Assembly (NCBI RefSeq): GCF_013170705.1
Contig: NZ_CP033334.1
Span: 992,001-1,056,000, forward strand
Direction: 5' to 3'
DNA from: Mesorhizobium loti
GTDB taxonomy: Bacteria > Pseudomonadota > Alphaproteobacteria > Rhizobiales > Rhizobiaceae
DNA length: 64,000 nucleotides
Position numbers and translations under genes: made by a program. This document shows, in pieces, positions 48,663-58,366 of the stretch. The stretch's first letter is position 1; every line of letters starts with the position of its first letter. Below the pieces are notes generated by a model. It was not told the origin of the DNA, did not search any database, and worked only from the letters and a program-made list of their open reading frames with translations.

Positions 48663-48832
48663 TGGCGACGTTCTCCCTGGAGTGGTTTCGTATCCGGTTT
48701 TCGGCCGGCGAAGCAATGCTTGGTGGATGGCCGTGCGTGCAGGCGATCACTGGAGGCGGTGGGCCTTCCATCTCCCTTTCGGGAGCGTTGGCGCTGCCCC
48801 TCATGCGACGGTCCACTGGCACAATCATCATT

Positions 48833-48848
48833 GACTGATCAATCAGTC
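48833..48848. promoter_or_regulatory. palindromic operator between TetR and aminotransferase genes
   Basis: GACTGATCAATCAGTC has perfect 7-bp arms (GACTGAT/ATCAGTC) around CA. It resembles BetI-type operators rich in TGATCAATCA. It lies 69 nt before the aminotransferase start and 171 nt from the TetR start. Confidence 0.65.
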
Positions 48849-48916
48849 TACGAGATTATCGGCCAGCCGCAACCGGAAACGCAGGAACGGTTGCCAGGAA
48901 AACAGGAAGCCGTGCC

Positions 48917-50308
48917 ATGCCGCCGCAGGACCTCGCCAACGACCAACGCGCAGCGCTCGACGCGCGCCACCTGATCCATCCCTGGACCGATTTCCGCGAG
49001 CAGCCGGTGCTGATCCTGGAGGAGGGCAATGGCGTCCATGTCCGCGACAGCAACGGCCACCGGATGATCGACGGCATCGGCGGCATGTGGTGCGTCAACA
49101 TCGGCTATGGCCGCAAGGAGATGGCGCAGGCGATCGCCGCCCAGGCGGAGAAGCTCTGCTATTATTCGCCGTTCGGCTTCCTCTCCAACACGCCGTCGAT
49201 CGAGCTGGCGGCAAAGCTAGCCTCCTACGCGCCCGGCGACCTGACCCGCGTCTTCTTCACCACCGGCGGCTCGACCGCGGTCGATACCGCGATGCGGCTG
49301 GCGAGCTTCTATTTCAATGTCACCGGACGGCCCGGCAAGCGCCACATCATCACACGCGATCTCGCCTATCACGGCTCGACGCATCTCAGCGCCTCGCTGT
49401 CGGGCAAGCCGTCCGACCGAGGGCTGATCGACCTTGTCGAGGGCACGATCCACCATATCTCGGCGCCCAATCCCTACCGGCGCCCGGAAGGCGTGTCGGC
49501 CGAGGCATTCCTCGATCAGAAGGTGCAGGAGCTCGAGGACAAGATCCTGGAGCTTGGCTCCGAGAACGTCGCCTGCTTCATTGCCGAGCCGATCCTGGCC
49601 TCGGGCGGCGTCATCGTGCCGCCTGCGGGGTATCACAGCCGCACGCTGGAGGTCTGCCGGCGCCATGACGTGCTCTACATCTCGGATGAGGTCGTCACCG
49701 GTTTCGGCCGCAACGGCGCGATCTTTGCCTCGGAACCGGTCTATGGCATCGTGCCCGACATGATCACCTGCGCCAAGGGGCTGACGTCGGGCTATGTGCC
49801 GCTGGGCGCGGTGATGGTGTCCGACCGCCTCTACCGGCAGATCGCGGAAACGACCGAAGGCAGGATCTTCGCCAACGGCTTCACCTATTCCTCGCATCCG
49901 GTCGCCTGCGCCGCCGGCCTGAAGAATCTGGAGATCATGGAGCGCGAGGGGATTTGCGCCCATGTTCGCGAGGTCGGCCCCTATTTCCAGGCCGCGCTGA
50001 AGCCGCTGATGGACTCGCCGATCGTCGGCGACGTGCGCGGCAGCCACCTGATGGCCTGCGTGGAATATGTCAGCGACAAGAACGCCAGGACCGTGCCGCC
50101 GCAGGCCTGGCAGATCGCCCAGCGCATCATCCGCGAGACCATGCCGCGCGGGCTCATGGTGCGGCCGATGGGTTCGATGGTGATCATGTCGCCGCCGCTC
50201 ATCATCACCAGGGCCGAGATCGACGAATTGGTCGCCATCCTGCGCGAAGCGACGGAGGTGGTGACGGAACAGCTGCGACAGGAAGGCCTGCTGCCGCTAA
50301 AATCATGA
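48917..50308 (+). CDS. class III (omega) aminotransferase, PLP-dependent
   Basis: A 463-aa enzyme moving an amino group from a terminal amine or beta-alanine/GABA-like donor to pyruvate or a 2-oxoacid. Features are [15 protein letters not shown] (PLP phosphate cup) at about 115-129, [10 protein letters not shown], the [11 protein letters not shown]sp, and the PLP Lys in [16 protein letters not shown]. The start ATG is at 48917. It is divergent from the TetR-LysR pair, and its product would suit the oxidase and CoA enzymes across the promoter. The natural donor is unknown. Confidence 0.92.
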   Translation: MPPQDLANDQRAALDARHLIHPWTDFREQPVLILEEGNGVHVRDSNGHRMIDGIGGMWCVNIGYGRKEMAQAIAAQAEKLCYYSPFGFLSNTPSIELAAKLASYAPGDLTRVFFTTGGSTAVDTAMRLASFYFNVTGRPGKRHIITRDLAYHGSTHLSASLSGKPSDRGLIDLVEGTIHHISAPNPYRRPEGVSAEAFLDQKVQELEDKILELGSENVACFIAEPILASGGVIVPPAGYHSRTLEVCRRHDVLYISDEVVTGFGRNGAIFASEPVYGIVPDMITCAKGLTSGYVPLGAVMVSDRLYRQIAETTEGRIFANGFTYSSHPVACAAGLKNLEIMEREGICAHVREVGPYFQAALKPLMDSPIVGDVRGSHLMACVEYVSDKNARTVPPQAWQIAQRIIRETMPRGLMVRPMGSMVIMSPPLIITRAEIDELVAILREATEVVTEQLRQEGLLPLKS

Positions 50309-50337
50309 CACTGCAATTTTCAAACGGAGATGACCCC

Positions 50338-51393
50338 ATGCCAGCTTCGCTGCCGACCAGCAGGGCCAGCGTGACAGTCTTCACAGCCGCTGACGCATCC
50401 GTCTGGGCGGACCTCACGGCGGCCATGCCGGCGGAGATCGGCGATCGTCTGGCCGGCCTGCGGGAGATTGCCGGCGTCACCGGCGTGGCGCGATACAGGG
50501 AAGGCCGCCCGGAGGCGATCATGGTCGGCCAGCGGCGGCCGTCGGCGGCGATGATGCGCATTGCCCTCTACTGGTCCGCCGCCAGCTTCATCGCGGGTGA
50601 CGGCCCGTGCCTGCTGGAGGCGCTGGAGGCGGAGGCGCTTGTGCAAGATCTGCGATGCCTGCGCGCCGACGAGGATATGGCGCTGCGAATCGGCGGCCAA
50701 TGGGAACGCCAGGACGGGTTCCTGCAACGCTGGATCGGCGCCGGGCCGACGCGCCGGCCGGAGGGTATACCGCCGTCCTGGCCGCAGACGGCGGGCTTCA
50801 CCTGCGGACCGTCGGCGCTCGCCATGGCCATGGCTGGCCTCGACCCGGCCTTGTTGCCGGATCGGGCGCTGGAGGTCGAGCTGTGGCGCGAGGCCACCAC
50901 CATCATCGGCCCGAGCGGCCCGGGCGGCTGCGACCCCTACGGTCTGGCGCTGGCGGCGCACCGGCGCGGGTTGCAGGTCGAAATGTTCATGAGCAGCGCC
51001 GGGCCGATCTTCCTCGACCGTGCCGCCTCGGAGGAGAGGCGCGGGCTGATGCGCTTCGTGCAGGCCGGTTTCAAACGCGACGCCGAAGCCGCGTCATTGC
51101 CGATCGAGACGCGCGCCTTTGTCATCGAGGAAATCGGGCAGGCGCTCGATCGCGGCCTGTTGGCGCTGGTGCTGATCGATCAGGCGCCGATGATGGGCTA
51201 CACCTGCCCGCACTGGGTGCTCGTCCATGGCCATGGCGACGGCATCTACTTCCTCAACGATCCCTGGATCGAGCCTGACCGGCTCGAACGGAAGATGGAC
51301 GTTGTCGACCTTCCGGTCATCGCGGCGGAGCTTGAGCGGATGGCCTGGTACGGCAATCCGGCCTACCGCGCCGCTGTGCTGGTTGGGCGATAG
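50338..51393 (+). CDS. peptidase C39-like family protein
   Basis: A 351-aa protein with a papain-like C39 fold in the C-terminal 220 residues. The candidate catalytic Cys is in TAGFTCGPSALAMAMAG (around residue 155), the His in CPHWVLVHGHGDG, and the Asp in FLNDPW. The N-terminal 130 residues are unrelated to known domains I recognise. The ATG at 50338 has GGAGAT 7 nt upstream. An earlier ATG at 50305 overlaps the aminotransferase stop (ATGA). The family resembles DUF3335. No peptide substrate gene is visible nearby. Confidence 0.78.
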   Translation: MPASLPTSRASVTVFTAADASVWADLTAAMPAEIGDRLAGLREIAGVTGVARYREGRPEAIMVGQRRPSAAMMRIALYWSAASFIAGDGPCLLEALEAEALVQDLRCLRADEDMALRIGGQWERQDGFLQRWIGAGPTRRPEGIPPSWPQTAGFTCGPSALAMAMAGLDPALLPDRALEVELWREATTIIGPSGPGGCDPYGLALAAHRRGLQVEMFMSSAGPIFLDRAASEERRGLMRFVQAGFKRDAEAASLPIETRAFVIEEIGQALDRGLLALVLIDQAPMMGYTCPHWVLVHGHGDGIYFLNDPWIEPDRLERKMDVVDLPVIAAELERMAWYGNPAYRAAVLVGR

Positions 51394-51416
51394 CGTTCGG
51401 CTCATCCGCCCCGGGT

Positions 51417-51902
51417 CTAGGCTCCCAGCGGATAAGGCATGTAGCCGACGAAGCCGGCGATCTTCCAGGTTCCGTCGACCTTCCTGCAGAAGTACAGCGT
51501 CTGCCATTTCAGCCGGTCGACGCTGCCATCCGCCTTGGCAACGGAGCCATCGAATTTCTTGTGCAGCACGGCGCGGTCGCCGTCGACATCGATGTCGCGC
51601 AGATTGGTGACGCGAAACAGCGCCTCGCGCAGCGGCTCGGCGAATTTGGTCGCGGCCGTCTCCCGGGCCTGGCGCAGCCACTCGTCGCGATAGATTTCCA
51701 GCCTCGGGAACTGCAGCCGCCAGGCATCGGCGTTGGCGAGGAAATGCGCATGCATGCCGAAGAAGCTTTCGGCGACGAAGTCATTCTCGACCATGGACCA
51801 GTCCTGGCCGATGAAGGCGTCGATGTCGCGCCGCACCAGCATTTCCCACAGCGCGTGGCGGTCGGCGTCGCCTGGTGGGAACGGGTTCTTGTCGAAAGTC
51901 AT
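51417..51902 (-). CDS. NTF2/SnoaL-like protein, function unknown
   Basis: A 161-aa cytosolic protein. The ATG at 51902 (MTFDKNPFPPGDADRH) gives a compact protein with the helical start and curved sheet of NTF2-like folds (HALWEMLVRRDIDAFIGQDW and KWQTLYFCRKVDGTWKIAGF). No catalytic residues can be assigned. Longer in-frame sequence to 52130 crosses the promoter region and is not used. It is divergent from ridA across the 17-bp motif at 51992. Confidence 0.75.
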   Translation of the reverse strand: MTFDKNPFPPGDADRHALWEMLVRRDIDAFIGQDWSMVENDFVAESFFGMHAHFLANADAWRLQFPRLEIYRDEWLRQARETAATKFAEPLREALFRVTNLRDIDVDGDRAVLHKKFDGSVAKADGSVDRLKWQTLYFCRKVDGTWKIAGFVGYMPYPLGA

Positions 51903-51991
51903 CCGCGGTTTCTCCGGTCTCGCATAGGCACCTGTCCGTACCGGCCGCGAGGCCGTCCGGCAAGCGCGCACGATGCAAGCGCTCTTGTAAT

Positions 51992-52008
51992 AAAGCAACA
52001 CGGATTTC
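51992..52008. promoter_or_regulatory. proposed RpiR operator, site 1
   Basis: AAAGCAACACGGATTTC, one mismatch to the 17-mer at 57356-57372 beside the rpiR gene. The first nine bases (AAAGCAACA) also form an inverted repeat with TGTTGCTTT at 52015-52023. It lies between the divergent NTF2-like and RidA genes. Confidence 0.6.
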
Positions 52009-52122
52009 GAAGAATGTTGCTTTCCAACAAGGACCCTATCGGGACCGGCCCGATCGCGGTAAATCTGCGCCGAAGCGGGTGCCGCCCTTGTGCCCTGCCG
52101 CGTGATCAGAGGAGGCCGTCCC

Positions 52123-52488
52123 TTGCCCAAGCAGACTTTTGGAACATCCCATGTGCCGCTGTCGCCCGCCGTGCGGGCCGGCGATTTCGTCTATGTCTCC
52201 GGCCAGGTCCCGGTCGGCGGTGACGGCATCGTGGTCAAGGGCGGCATTACCGAGCAGACCGAGCAGGTGCTTGCCAATGTGAAGGCAGCGCTGGCATTGG
52301 CCGGCTGCACCCTGGACGACGTGGTGAAGACCACCGTGTGGCTGGAAGACGCGCGCGATTTCGGCGCCTTCAACGCGGTCTATGCCCGGCACTTCCCGAA
52401 GAATCCGCCAGCGCGCACCACGGTGGAATCGCGGCTGATGATCGACATCAAGATCGAAGTCGAGGCGGTCGCCTACCGGCCGGCCTGA
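52123..52488 (+). CDS. RidA-family deaminase
   Basis: A 121-aa protein of the YjgF/YER057c/UK114 group that hydrolyses reactive enamines or imines to oxoacids and ammonia. The TTG start at 52123 has a strong AGAGGAGG 7 nt upstream. AGDFVYVSGQVP, the Lys/Glu-containing VKGGITEQTEQVLANVKAAL and PARTTVESRL are the family pattern, with the conserved Arg and Glu. It precedes the amidohydrolase by 31 nt, so the pair is probably one operon in a nitrogen-compound pathway. Confidence 0.92.
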   Translation: MPKQTFGTSHVPLSPAVRAGDFVYVSGQVPVGGDGIVVKGGITEQTEQVLANVKAALALAGCTLDDVVKTTVWLEDARDFGAFNAVYARHFPKNPPARTTVESRLMIDIKIEVEAVAYRPA

Positions 52489-52519
52489 TAAAGGACGCCA
52501 CGTAGCGGAGGGTCTTCCC

Positions 52520-53755
52520 ATGCAATTCGACCTCCTGCTCAGGGGTGGCCGGCTGATCGATCCGGCATCCGGGCTCGACGCGCCGCGCGATGTCGCCATC
52601 GCCAATGGCCGGGTCGCGGCGATCGACCCCGACATCCCGGCGGATCGCGCCGCGCAGGTCGTCGACGCGACCGGCTGCATCGTCACGCCCGGCCTCGTCG
52701 ACCTGCACAGCCACGTCTATTGGGGCGGCACTTCGCTTGGCGTCGATGCCGACCGGCTGGCGGCCAAGAGCGGCACCACCACCTTCATCGATGCCGGCAG
52801 TGCGGGCGCCGGCAACTTTCTCGGCTTCCGCCGCCATGTCATGGAGCGCTCCAGGGTGCGCATCCTGGCCTATGTCAACATTTCCTTTGCCGGCATCTTC
52901 GGTTTCTCGCAGACCGTGTCGGTCGGCGAGTGCAGCGATCTCAGGCTATGCGAACCGCGCGAGGTGGTTGCCGCCGCGCGCGAGCACGCCGACGTGGTCG
53001 TCGGCGTGAAAGTCCGCTCCGGCAAGCATGCCGGCGGCACCAGCGGCATCGCGCCTGTCGATCTCGCCCTGGAGGCCGCCGACAAGGCGGGCCTGCCGCT
53101 GATGGCGCATATAGACGAGCCGCCGCCCGGCCGCTCGGAAGTGCTGCCGCGCCTGCGGCGGGGCGATATCCTCACCCATTGCTTCCGGCCGTTCCCCAAC
53201 GCGCCGGTCTTCGCCTCCGGCGCGGTGCGGCCCGACATGCGGCTGGCGCGGGAGCGTGGCGTGATCTTCGATCTCGGCCACGGCATGGGTTCGTTCGACT
53301 TCGAGGTTGCCCGCGCCATGCTCGCCGAGGGGCTGGCGCCCGATGTCATCTCGAGCGACGTGCACCTTTACTGCGTCGACGGGCCGGCCTTCGACATACT
53401 GGTCTGCATGTCGAAACTCCTGGCGCTCGGCATGCCGCTGGTCGAGGTCCTGCGGGCCGCGACGCAAGGGCCGGCGCGGGCGATCGCACGGCCGGATCTC
53501 GGCACGCTGGCGGTCGGCACCGTCGGCGACGTCGCTGTCCTCCGCCAGCGGCCAGGCCGCTTCACCTTCGTCGACGCGGTCGGCGCTTCGCTGGTCGCCG
53601 ATCAGCGGCTGGTCTCGGAAGGCATCGTCATCGGCGGCACCTGGTGGCCGAACGAGGCGGCGAACGATGCCAGCGAAACCGAGCGTTTCGAGCCGCATGC
53701 CAACCACACGCATGTCGAGGTCGCCGCCCGGCATTTCGGGCATCGGCACGAATGA
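52520..53755 (+). CDS. amidohydrolase/deacetylase-family metal-dependent hydrolase
   Basis: A 411-aa protein with the amidohydrolase fold. The metal site is LVDLHSHVYWG (around residue 65), VGVKVRSGKHAG with a Lys likely carbamylated, MAHIDEPP, LTHCFRP and ISSDVHLYC with the catalytic Asp. It belongs to the dihydroorotase-like EF0837/AHA_3915 group, annotated as deacetylase. It probably cleaves an amide or cyclic imide. It is downstream of RidA in the same operon. Confidence 0.9.
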   Translation: MQFDLLLRGGRLIDPASGLDAPRDVAIANGRVAAIDPDIPADRAAQVVDATGCIVTPGLVDLHSHVYWGGTSLGVDADRLAAKSGTTTFIDAGSAGAGNFLGFRRHVMERSRVRILAYVNISFAGIFGFSQTVSVGECSDLRLCEPREVVAAAREHADVVVGVKVRSGKHAGGTSGIAPVDLALEAADKAGLPLMAHIDEPPPGRSEVLPRLRRGDILTHCFRPFPNAPVFASGAVRPDMRLARERGVIFDLGHGMGSFDFEVARAMLAEGLAPDVISSDVHLYCVDGPAFDILVCMSKLLALGMPLVEVLRAATQGPARAIARPDLGTLAVGTVGDVAVLRQRPGRFTFVDAVGASLVADQRLVSEGIVIGGTWWPNEAANDASETERFEPHANHTHVEVAARHFGHRHE

Positions 53756-53770
53756 GATCGCGCGGCGTGG

Positions 53771-54352
53771 TTACGCCGCCCCCACGACGCTCAGGAAACG
53801 CTCGATGCCTGTCGCGGTCAAAAGCTCGATCCGCTCACGGATGAGGTCGTCGCTCCAGTTCCACCACTCCAGCGACTGCAGGCGTAGGATGATATCGGGT
53901 GCGAACCGGTACCGCATGGTGCGAGCCGGATTTCCGACCGCGATTGCATAGGGCGGAATGTCCCGGGTGACGATGCTGCCGGCACCGAGAACCGCTCCAT
54001 TGCCGATCGTGACGCCGCTCAGGACGATACAGCGAGCGCCGATCCACACGTCATGGCCGACCGTGATCGGCCCCTTGCCCACGGTTCCATCGCCGTTGCG
54101 GATCTTGCCGTTCACAGACTGGATCGGAAAGGTGGTCGCGGTGTCCACGCGGTGCTCGGCCGCGCAGATAAAGAGAACATCCGGGCCAATCGAACAGAAC
54201 GATCCTATGCGCACCGGCACGTCTTCTCGCGGAACGAAGAACGATTTCTTGCTGAGACCGTAGGTATGGCGACCGATCTCGACGCCAGGCAGCGGAGGCA
54301 ACGGGTCCTTCTTCAATCCCAGTTTTATGCGAAGTCCTCTCAGCAGCCCCAT
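53771..54352 (-). CDS. CatB-related O-acetyltransferase (left-handed beta-helix)
   Basis: A 193-aa trimeric xenobiotic-acetyltransferase-like protein. The ATG at 54352 has a strong GGGGGAGG 5 nt upstream. Hexapeptide repeats run from about residue 45 to 150 ([43 protein letters not shown]). Acetyl-CoA and a sugar or antibiotic OH are the usual substrates. It is flanked by convergent and same-strand genes with no obvious partner. Confidence 0.87.
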   Translation of the reverse strand: MGLLRGLRIKLGLKKDPLPPLPGVEIGRHTYGLSKKSFFVPREDVPVRIGSFCSIGPDVLFICAAEHRVDTATTFPIQSVNGKIRNGDGTVGKGPITVGHDVWIGARCIVLSGVTIGNGAVLGAGSIVTRDIPPYAIAVGNPARTMRYRFAPDIILRLQSLEWWNWSDDLIRERIELLTATGIERFLSVVGAA

Positions 54353-54462
54353 CGGTTCCTCCCCCGGGTTGCCGGGCACTATAGCGGAAATCCTCCCTTC
54401 TGAGAGGCCGCTCCCATCCGCTCGGCGATCGCTCCTCCCAACGAGGAGGAGATCGGGCAGCC

Positions 54463-56253
54463 TCACTGCCCGGAATTGCTCGGCTTCCCGTAAACCGGCG
54501 TCGCGATCCCCTCCATACGCGCCTTGATCTGCAGCGCCACATATTTGGAGTAGAAACGCGACAGCGCCAGGTTGCCGCCGTGGAACCACAGCGCTTCCTG
54601 CGCCGTCGGCTTCCACATGTTGCGCAGCTCGCCCTGCCAGGGGCCGGGGTCGCCCTTGACGCCGGAGCCGAGACCCCAGCAGGGCCCGACCTTGTCGGCG
54701 ACCTCGCGCGAGACGAGCGCGGCCACATTCTCGTTCATCGACTGGTAGCCGGTGCAGGCGATGATGGCGTCGGCCTCGAGTTCGCTGCCGTCCTCGAACA
54801 GAATGCCGTGTTTGGTCAGCGACTTGATGGCGATACCGCTGCGGATGCCGATCTTGCCGTCGATGATCAGGTCCGAGGCGCCGACATCGATGTAATAGCC
54901 CGAGCCGGTGCGGTAGGCCTTCATCAGCAGGCCGGTCTCGTCGTCGCCGAAATCGATGGCGAAGCCCGAGGCGCGCAAGCGGTCATAGAAGGCGGCGTCG
55001 CGCGCCCGGATGACATCGTAGAGCGCGCGCTGGCCCTTCGGCACCAGGGCAAATGGCGTCGAGGCGACGATCATGTCGGCCTTTTCGGTGGTGATGCCGC
55101 GCGCCAGCGCGTTCTCCGAAAAGATCTCGAAGCCGACCTCCATCAGCGTATCCGACTTGACCACGGTGGTCGGCGAGCGCTGGATCATGGTGACGTCGGC
55201 GCCGCTTTCCCAGAGGTCGACGCAGACATCATGTCCCGAACTTGCCGCGCCGATGACCGCAACACGTCTGCCGCGGAACTTGTCGCCGCTGGCATACTGG
55301 CTGGAATGCAGCAGCTCGCCCTTGAACTCATCGGCGCCGGCCAGGTCGATCTTTCGTGGCGGGCCATAGGCGCCGGTGGCGAAGACGATGTGTTTCGGCT
55401 TCAGCGTGATCTGCCGGCCGACGCGGTCGACGACCACGGTCCACTCCTTCTTTGCCTCGTCATAGGAAGCGCCGAGGCATTTCGTGGCGACCCAGTAGTT
55501 GAGCTCCATGACGCGCGTGTACATTTCCAGCCAGTCGCCCATCTTGTCCTTGGGTGTGAAGACGGGCCAGTTTTCCGGGAACGGAATATAGGGCAGATGG
55601 TCGTACCAGACGGGATCGTGCAGCACGAGCGTGCGGTAGCGGTTGCGCCACGAATCGCCGGGCCTGGCGTTCTTCTCGATGACGATGGTGGGCACGCCGA
55701 GCTGCCTCAGCCGTGCGCCCAGCATGATGCCGCCCTGGCCGCCGCCGATGACCAGGCAGTAGGGTTGCTCGGAGGCGCCGAGCTCGCGCGTCTCGCGCGC
55801 CCTCGCCTCCGACCAGGTCTCGCGTTCGGGGTCGGCCTTGTGGCGCACGCCGAGCGGCCGCTCTGCGCCCTTGCGTTCCTCGAATCCCTTGAGGTCGGTC
55901 ATCGCCGTGAACAGCGTACGGCAGCGGCCGTTGCGCAGGCGCATGATGCCTTGGCCGGAAGCCACCGCGGTCTCGAATGTGAACCAGGCTTCGATCGTGC
56001 CTTCGTCCGAAGTCGCTTCGCCGGTGACCCGCCACGCGGTGGGTCTTGTCGTCGCCAGCGTTGCCGCGAGCATGTCGGCAATGGCCTCACGGCCTTCCAT
56101 GGTCGTGACGTTCCAGGTGAAGGTCAGAAGATCGCGCCAGTAGCAATCGTCGACGAACAGGTTGGCCGCCGCTGCCACGTCGCCGGCCGCGAGCGCCTGC
56201 GCAAGGGATTCGAGCCACGCGGCTGCCTGTTTCGTCGGTGCTGTTTCGAGCAT
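54463..56253 (-). CDS. NTF2-like domain fused to flavin-dependent monooxygenase
   Basis: A 596-aa protein. The N-terminal 130 residues are NTF2/SnoaL-like ([20 protein letters not shown]). A flavin monooxygenase follows: FAD-binding [20 protein letters not shown] at about 168-187, a NADP-binding [17 protein letters not shown], and [13 protein letters not shown] near the end. It would oxygenate an amine, ketone or N-heterocycle. The gene starts 24 nt after the rpiR stop, so both are one transcript. Confidence 0.87.
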   Translation of the reverse strand: MLETAPTKQAAAWLESLAQALAAGDVAAAANLFVDDCYWRDLLTFTWNVTTMEGREAIADMLAATLATTRPTAWRVTGEATSDEGTIEAWFTFETAVASGQGIMRLRNGRCRTLFTAMTDLKGFEERKGAERPLGVRHKADPERETWSEARARETRELGASEQPYCLVIGGGQGGIMLGARLRQLGVPTIVIEKNARPGDSWRNRYRTLVLHDPVWYDHLPYIPFPENWPVFTPKDKMGDWLEMYTRVMELNYWVATKCLGASYDEAKKEWTVVVDRVGRQITLKPKHIVFATGAYGPPRKIDLAGADEFKGELLHSSQYASGDKFRGRRVAVIGAASSGHDVCVDLWESGADVTMIQRSPTTVVKSDTLMEVGFEIFSENALARGITTEKADMIVASTPFALVPKGQRALYDVIRARDAAFYDRLRASGFAIDFGDDETGLLMKAYRTGSGYYIDVGASDLIIDGKIGIRSGIAIKSLTKHGILFEDGSELEADAIIACTGYQSMNENVAALVSREVADKVGPCWGLGSGVKGDPGPWQGELRNMWKPTAQEALWFHGGNLALSRFYSKYVALQIKARMEGIATPVYGKPSNSGQ

Positions 56254-56277
56254 GTCTTCCCCTCTTCCTGCAATGAA

Positions 56278-57222
56278 CTAATCCCCGAGCGGCTCCATCT
56301 CCTTGCCGGTGCGGTGGATCTGGGCGTTGTACTTGATGCGGCGCACCGTCTCGCGTGCGGACCCGTCGAGCTTGTAGGCCGAGGCCACCGCCAGCAGGTC
56401 GATCGCCGCCAGGAAGGCGAAGCGCGAGGCCGTCGGCTTCAGCGTGTCGGGATATTCGGGCACCGCCACCGTGAGCCTGACGTCGCAGGCGCGGGCCAGA
56501 TCAGTGTCGGGCGCGGTCACGGCGATCGCGTTGGCGCGGTAATGCTTGGCGAGTTCGACGGCCTCGATCACCTCGCGCGTGCGCCCGGTCGCCGAAATGG
56601 CGATCACCAGGTCGCCGGGCTTCAGCGTCGAGGCGGTCATCCGCATCAGATAGGGGTCGCACTGGGCGCTGACCGTGATGCCGTAGCGAAACAGCCGATA
56701 CTGGGTCTCCTGCGCCAGCGCCGAGGAACTGCCACCAAGGCCGAAGACAGTGACCTGCCGCGCCTTGGCGATCAGCTCGGCGGCCTTCTGCAGCTCACCC
56801 GGGTCGAGCTGCCGTTCGGCCTCCTGCAGCGCCCGGCGCGCCTCGCCGAAGACGGCGTTCCAGAACGGCATGCCATTGTCGTTGCTGACGGTCGGCGACT
56901 TGGCCAGGTACAGCGCGCCGACGACGAGGCTCTGCGCCAGCTTCAGCTTGAAATCGCGCACCCCCTCGCAGCCGATGGCGCGGCAGAAGCGGGTCACCGT
57001 CGGTTCGCTCACCCCGGCGCGTTCGGCAATCGCCGCATTGGAAGCGTCGACGGCGTATTTGACATCGTCGAGCACGACATCGGCGACGCGGCGTTCGGCC
57101 GGGCGCAGCTCGGCGTAGGAATCCTTGACCAGCGAGATGATGTCGGGAATACGCCGGACAGGCTCGAGATCCTCCGGATCGGTGCTCAAGGCGCTGTCTT
57201 CCCTGTTGTCAGCTTCGGTCAT
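56278..57222 (-). CDS. MurR/RpiR-family transcriptional regulator
   Basis: A 314-aa regulator. The N-terminal HTH_6 domain (about 25-100) has the helix in AIAERAGVSEPTVTRFCRAIG, and the C-terminal SIS sugar-isomerase-like domain (about 150-290) has VFGLGGSSSALAQETQYRL and VIAISATGRTREVIEAVEL. SIS ligands are often phosphosugars, but in this setting an amide or nitrogen compound is possible. It probably acts at the 17-bp motifs of 51992 and 57356. First gene of the rpiR-monooxygenase transcript, divergent from the importer operon. Confidence 0.9.
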   Translation of the reverse strand: MTEADNREDSALSTDPEDLEPVRRIPDIISLVKDSYAELRPAERRVADVVLDDVKYAVDASNAAIAERAGVSEPTVTRFCRAIGCEGVRDFKLKLAQSLVVGALYLAKSPTVSNDNGMPFWNAVFGEARRALQEAERQLDPGELQKAAELIAKARQVTVFGLGGSSSALAQETQYRLFRYGITVSAQCDPYLMRMTASTLKPGDLVIAISATGRTREVIEAVELAKHYRANAIAVTAPDTDLARACDVRLTVAVPEYPDTLKPTASRFAFLAAIDLLAVASAYKLDGSARETVRRIKYNAQIHRTGKEMEPLGD

Positions 57223-57532
57223 GAAGTCGGTCTTCCCTGCCCTTTTCGACCTGACCTCTTAACATGTTTGCACGCTGTCGTTCCATGCGCCCGGCCACGC
57301 TGCAACCGTTGCGTGCCGCAAGGCATGTTTGCATCCATTTCGCCGAGTATGTAGGAAAGCAACACGCATTTCAAGACGAAGAAAACCGTTCAAAAACAAA
57401 GTACTGCAGATGGACAGGAGTTTTGGCGATACAGGTATCACCGCGAGCGCTTGACAGCAAAGTAGGATAGTTACAAACTGATTTTTGGCAGTCCGATGAC
57501 CATTGGATCATCGCGCAATCTCCGAGGGGCGG
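57223..57532. other. 310-bp divergent promoter region between rpiR and the importer operon
   Basis: No gene is supported. It contains the 17-bp motif (57356-57372), AT-rich DNA at 57360-57415 and a -35-like TTGACA at 57451-57456 without a convincing -10. Confidence 0.6.
57356..57372. promoter_or_regulatory. proposed RpiR operator, site 2
   Basis: AAAGCAACACGCATTTC, one mismatch to the 17-mer at 51992-52008. With the preceding G it gives GAAA-N10-TTTC, an inverted repeat comparable to the spaced GGAA/TTCC sites of some RpiR regulators. It lies 133 nt from the rpiR start and 160 nt from the importer start. Confidence 0.6.
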
Positions 57533-58366
57533 ATGAACGCGGGCGAGACAACAACGCCGAAACTTGGCGTGCAGGCAGCGACCAAGATCTATCACACGGC
57601 ATCCGGCGACCTGCTGGCGCTGGACCGCTGCAGCCTGGACATCCGAGCCAATGAAATCGTCTCGATCGTCGGCCCGTCCGGTTGCGGCAAGACCACGCTT
57701 TTGTGGTCGATGTCGGGCCTGCACGGCCTGACCAGCGGCGAGATCCGGCTCGACGGCAAGGCGATCACCGGCCCGCATCCCGATATCGGCATCGTCTTCC
57801 AGGAAGCCAACCTCTTGCCCTGGCGCAATCTCGACGCCAACATCCGCTTCCCCTTCGAGATCAAGGGCGAGAAGCCGGACCGTGCCTGGATCGCGCATCT
57901 CCTGAACCGGGTCGGCCTGGACGGCTTTGGCGGCAAGTTCCCGCGCGAGCTTTCGGGCGGCATGCAGCAGCGCGCGGCGATCGTGCGGGCGCTGGCGCTG
58001 AAGCCCTCGGTGCTGTTGATGGACGAGCCGTTCGGCGCCCTCGACAGCTTTACCCGCGAGGAGATGAACCGGCTGGTCGAGGAGATCTGGCTCGACACCA
58101 AGACCACCATCGTCTTCATAACCCACAGCATCGAGGAGGCGATCTTTCTCTCCGACCGTGTGGTGGTGCTCAGCGCCCGGCCGGGCCGGGTCGCGAAGGA
58201 ATATCGCGTGCCGTTCGCGCGGCCGCGCTCGCTGGAGATCATGGCGACCAAGGAAGTCTTCGACCTCACCAACCGGATCAAGATGGACATTGTCGGCGAG
58301 CGCGCCAGGCCGAAGGCACCGGAACAGGAGCGCACCAGCGCCGAGATCGTGAGGATCAGGCCGTGA
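57533..58366 (+). CDS. ABC transporter ATP-binding protein, SsuB/NrtD type
   Basis: A 277-aa ATPase. Walker A is GPSGCGKTT, the Q-loop is IVFQEANLLPW, the signature is LSGGMQQR, Walker B is LLMDEPFGALD and the H-loop is ITHSIEEA, as in the nitrate/sulfonate/taurine group. I choose the ATG at 57533, with GAGGGG directly upstream. An in-frame ATG at 57503 would add 10 residues. It overlaps the permease gene by 4 nt (GTGA). Confidence 0.92.
   Translation: MNAGETTTPKLGVQAATKIYHTASGDLLALDRCSLDIRANEIVSIVGPSGCGKTTLLWSMSGLHGLTSGEIRLDGKAITGPHPDIGIVFQEANLLPWRNLDANIRFPFEIKGEKPDRAWIAHLLNRVGLDGFGGKFPRELSGGMQQRAAIVRALALKPSVLLMDEPFGALDSFTREEMNRLVEEIWLDTKTTIVFITHSIEEAIFLSDRVVVLSARPGRVAKEYRVPFARPRSLEIMATKEVFDLTNRIKMDIVGERARPKAPEQERTSAEIVRIRP

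Noticed and set aside
50338..51393. Bacteriocin or RiPP cluster around the C39-like protein
   Set aside because: No precursor peptide with a double-glycine leader, no exporter with a C39 domain and no modification enzyme are visible beside it.
54580..57354. 924-codon open frame on the plus strand
   Set aside because: Antisense to the monooxygenase and rpiR genes. It is a codon-bias shadow.
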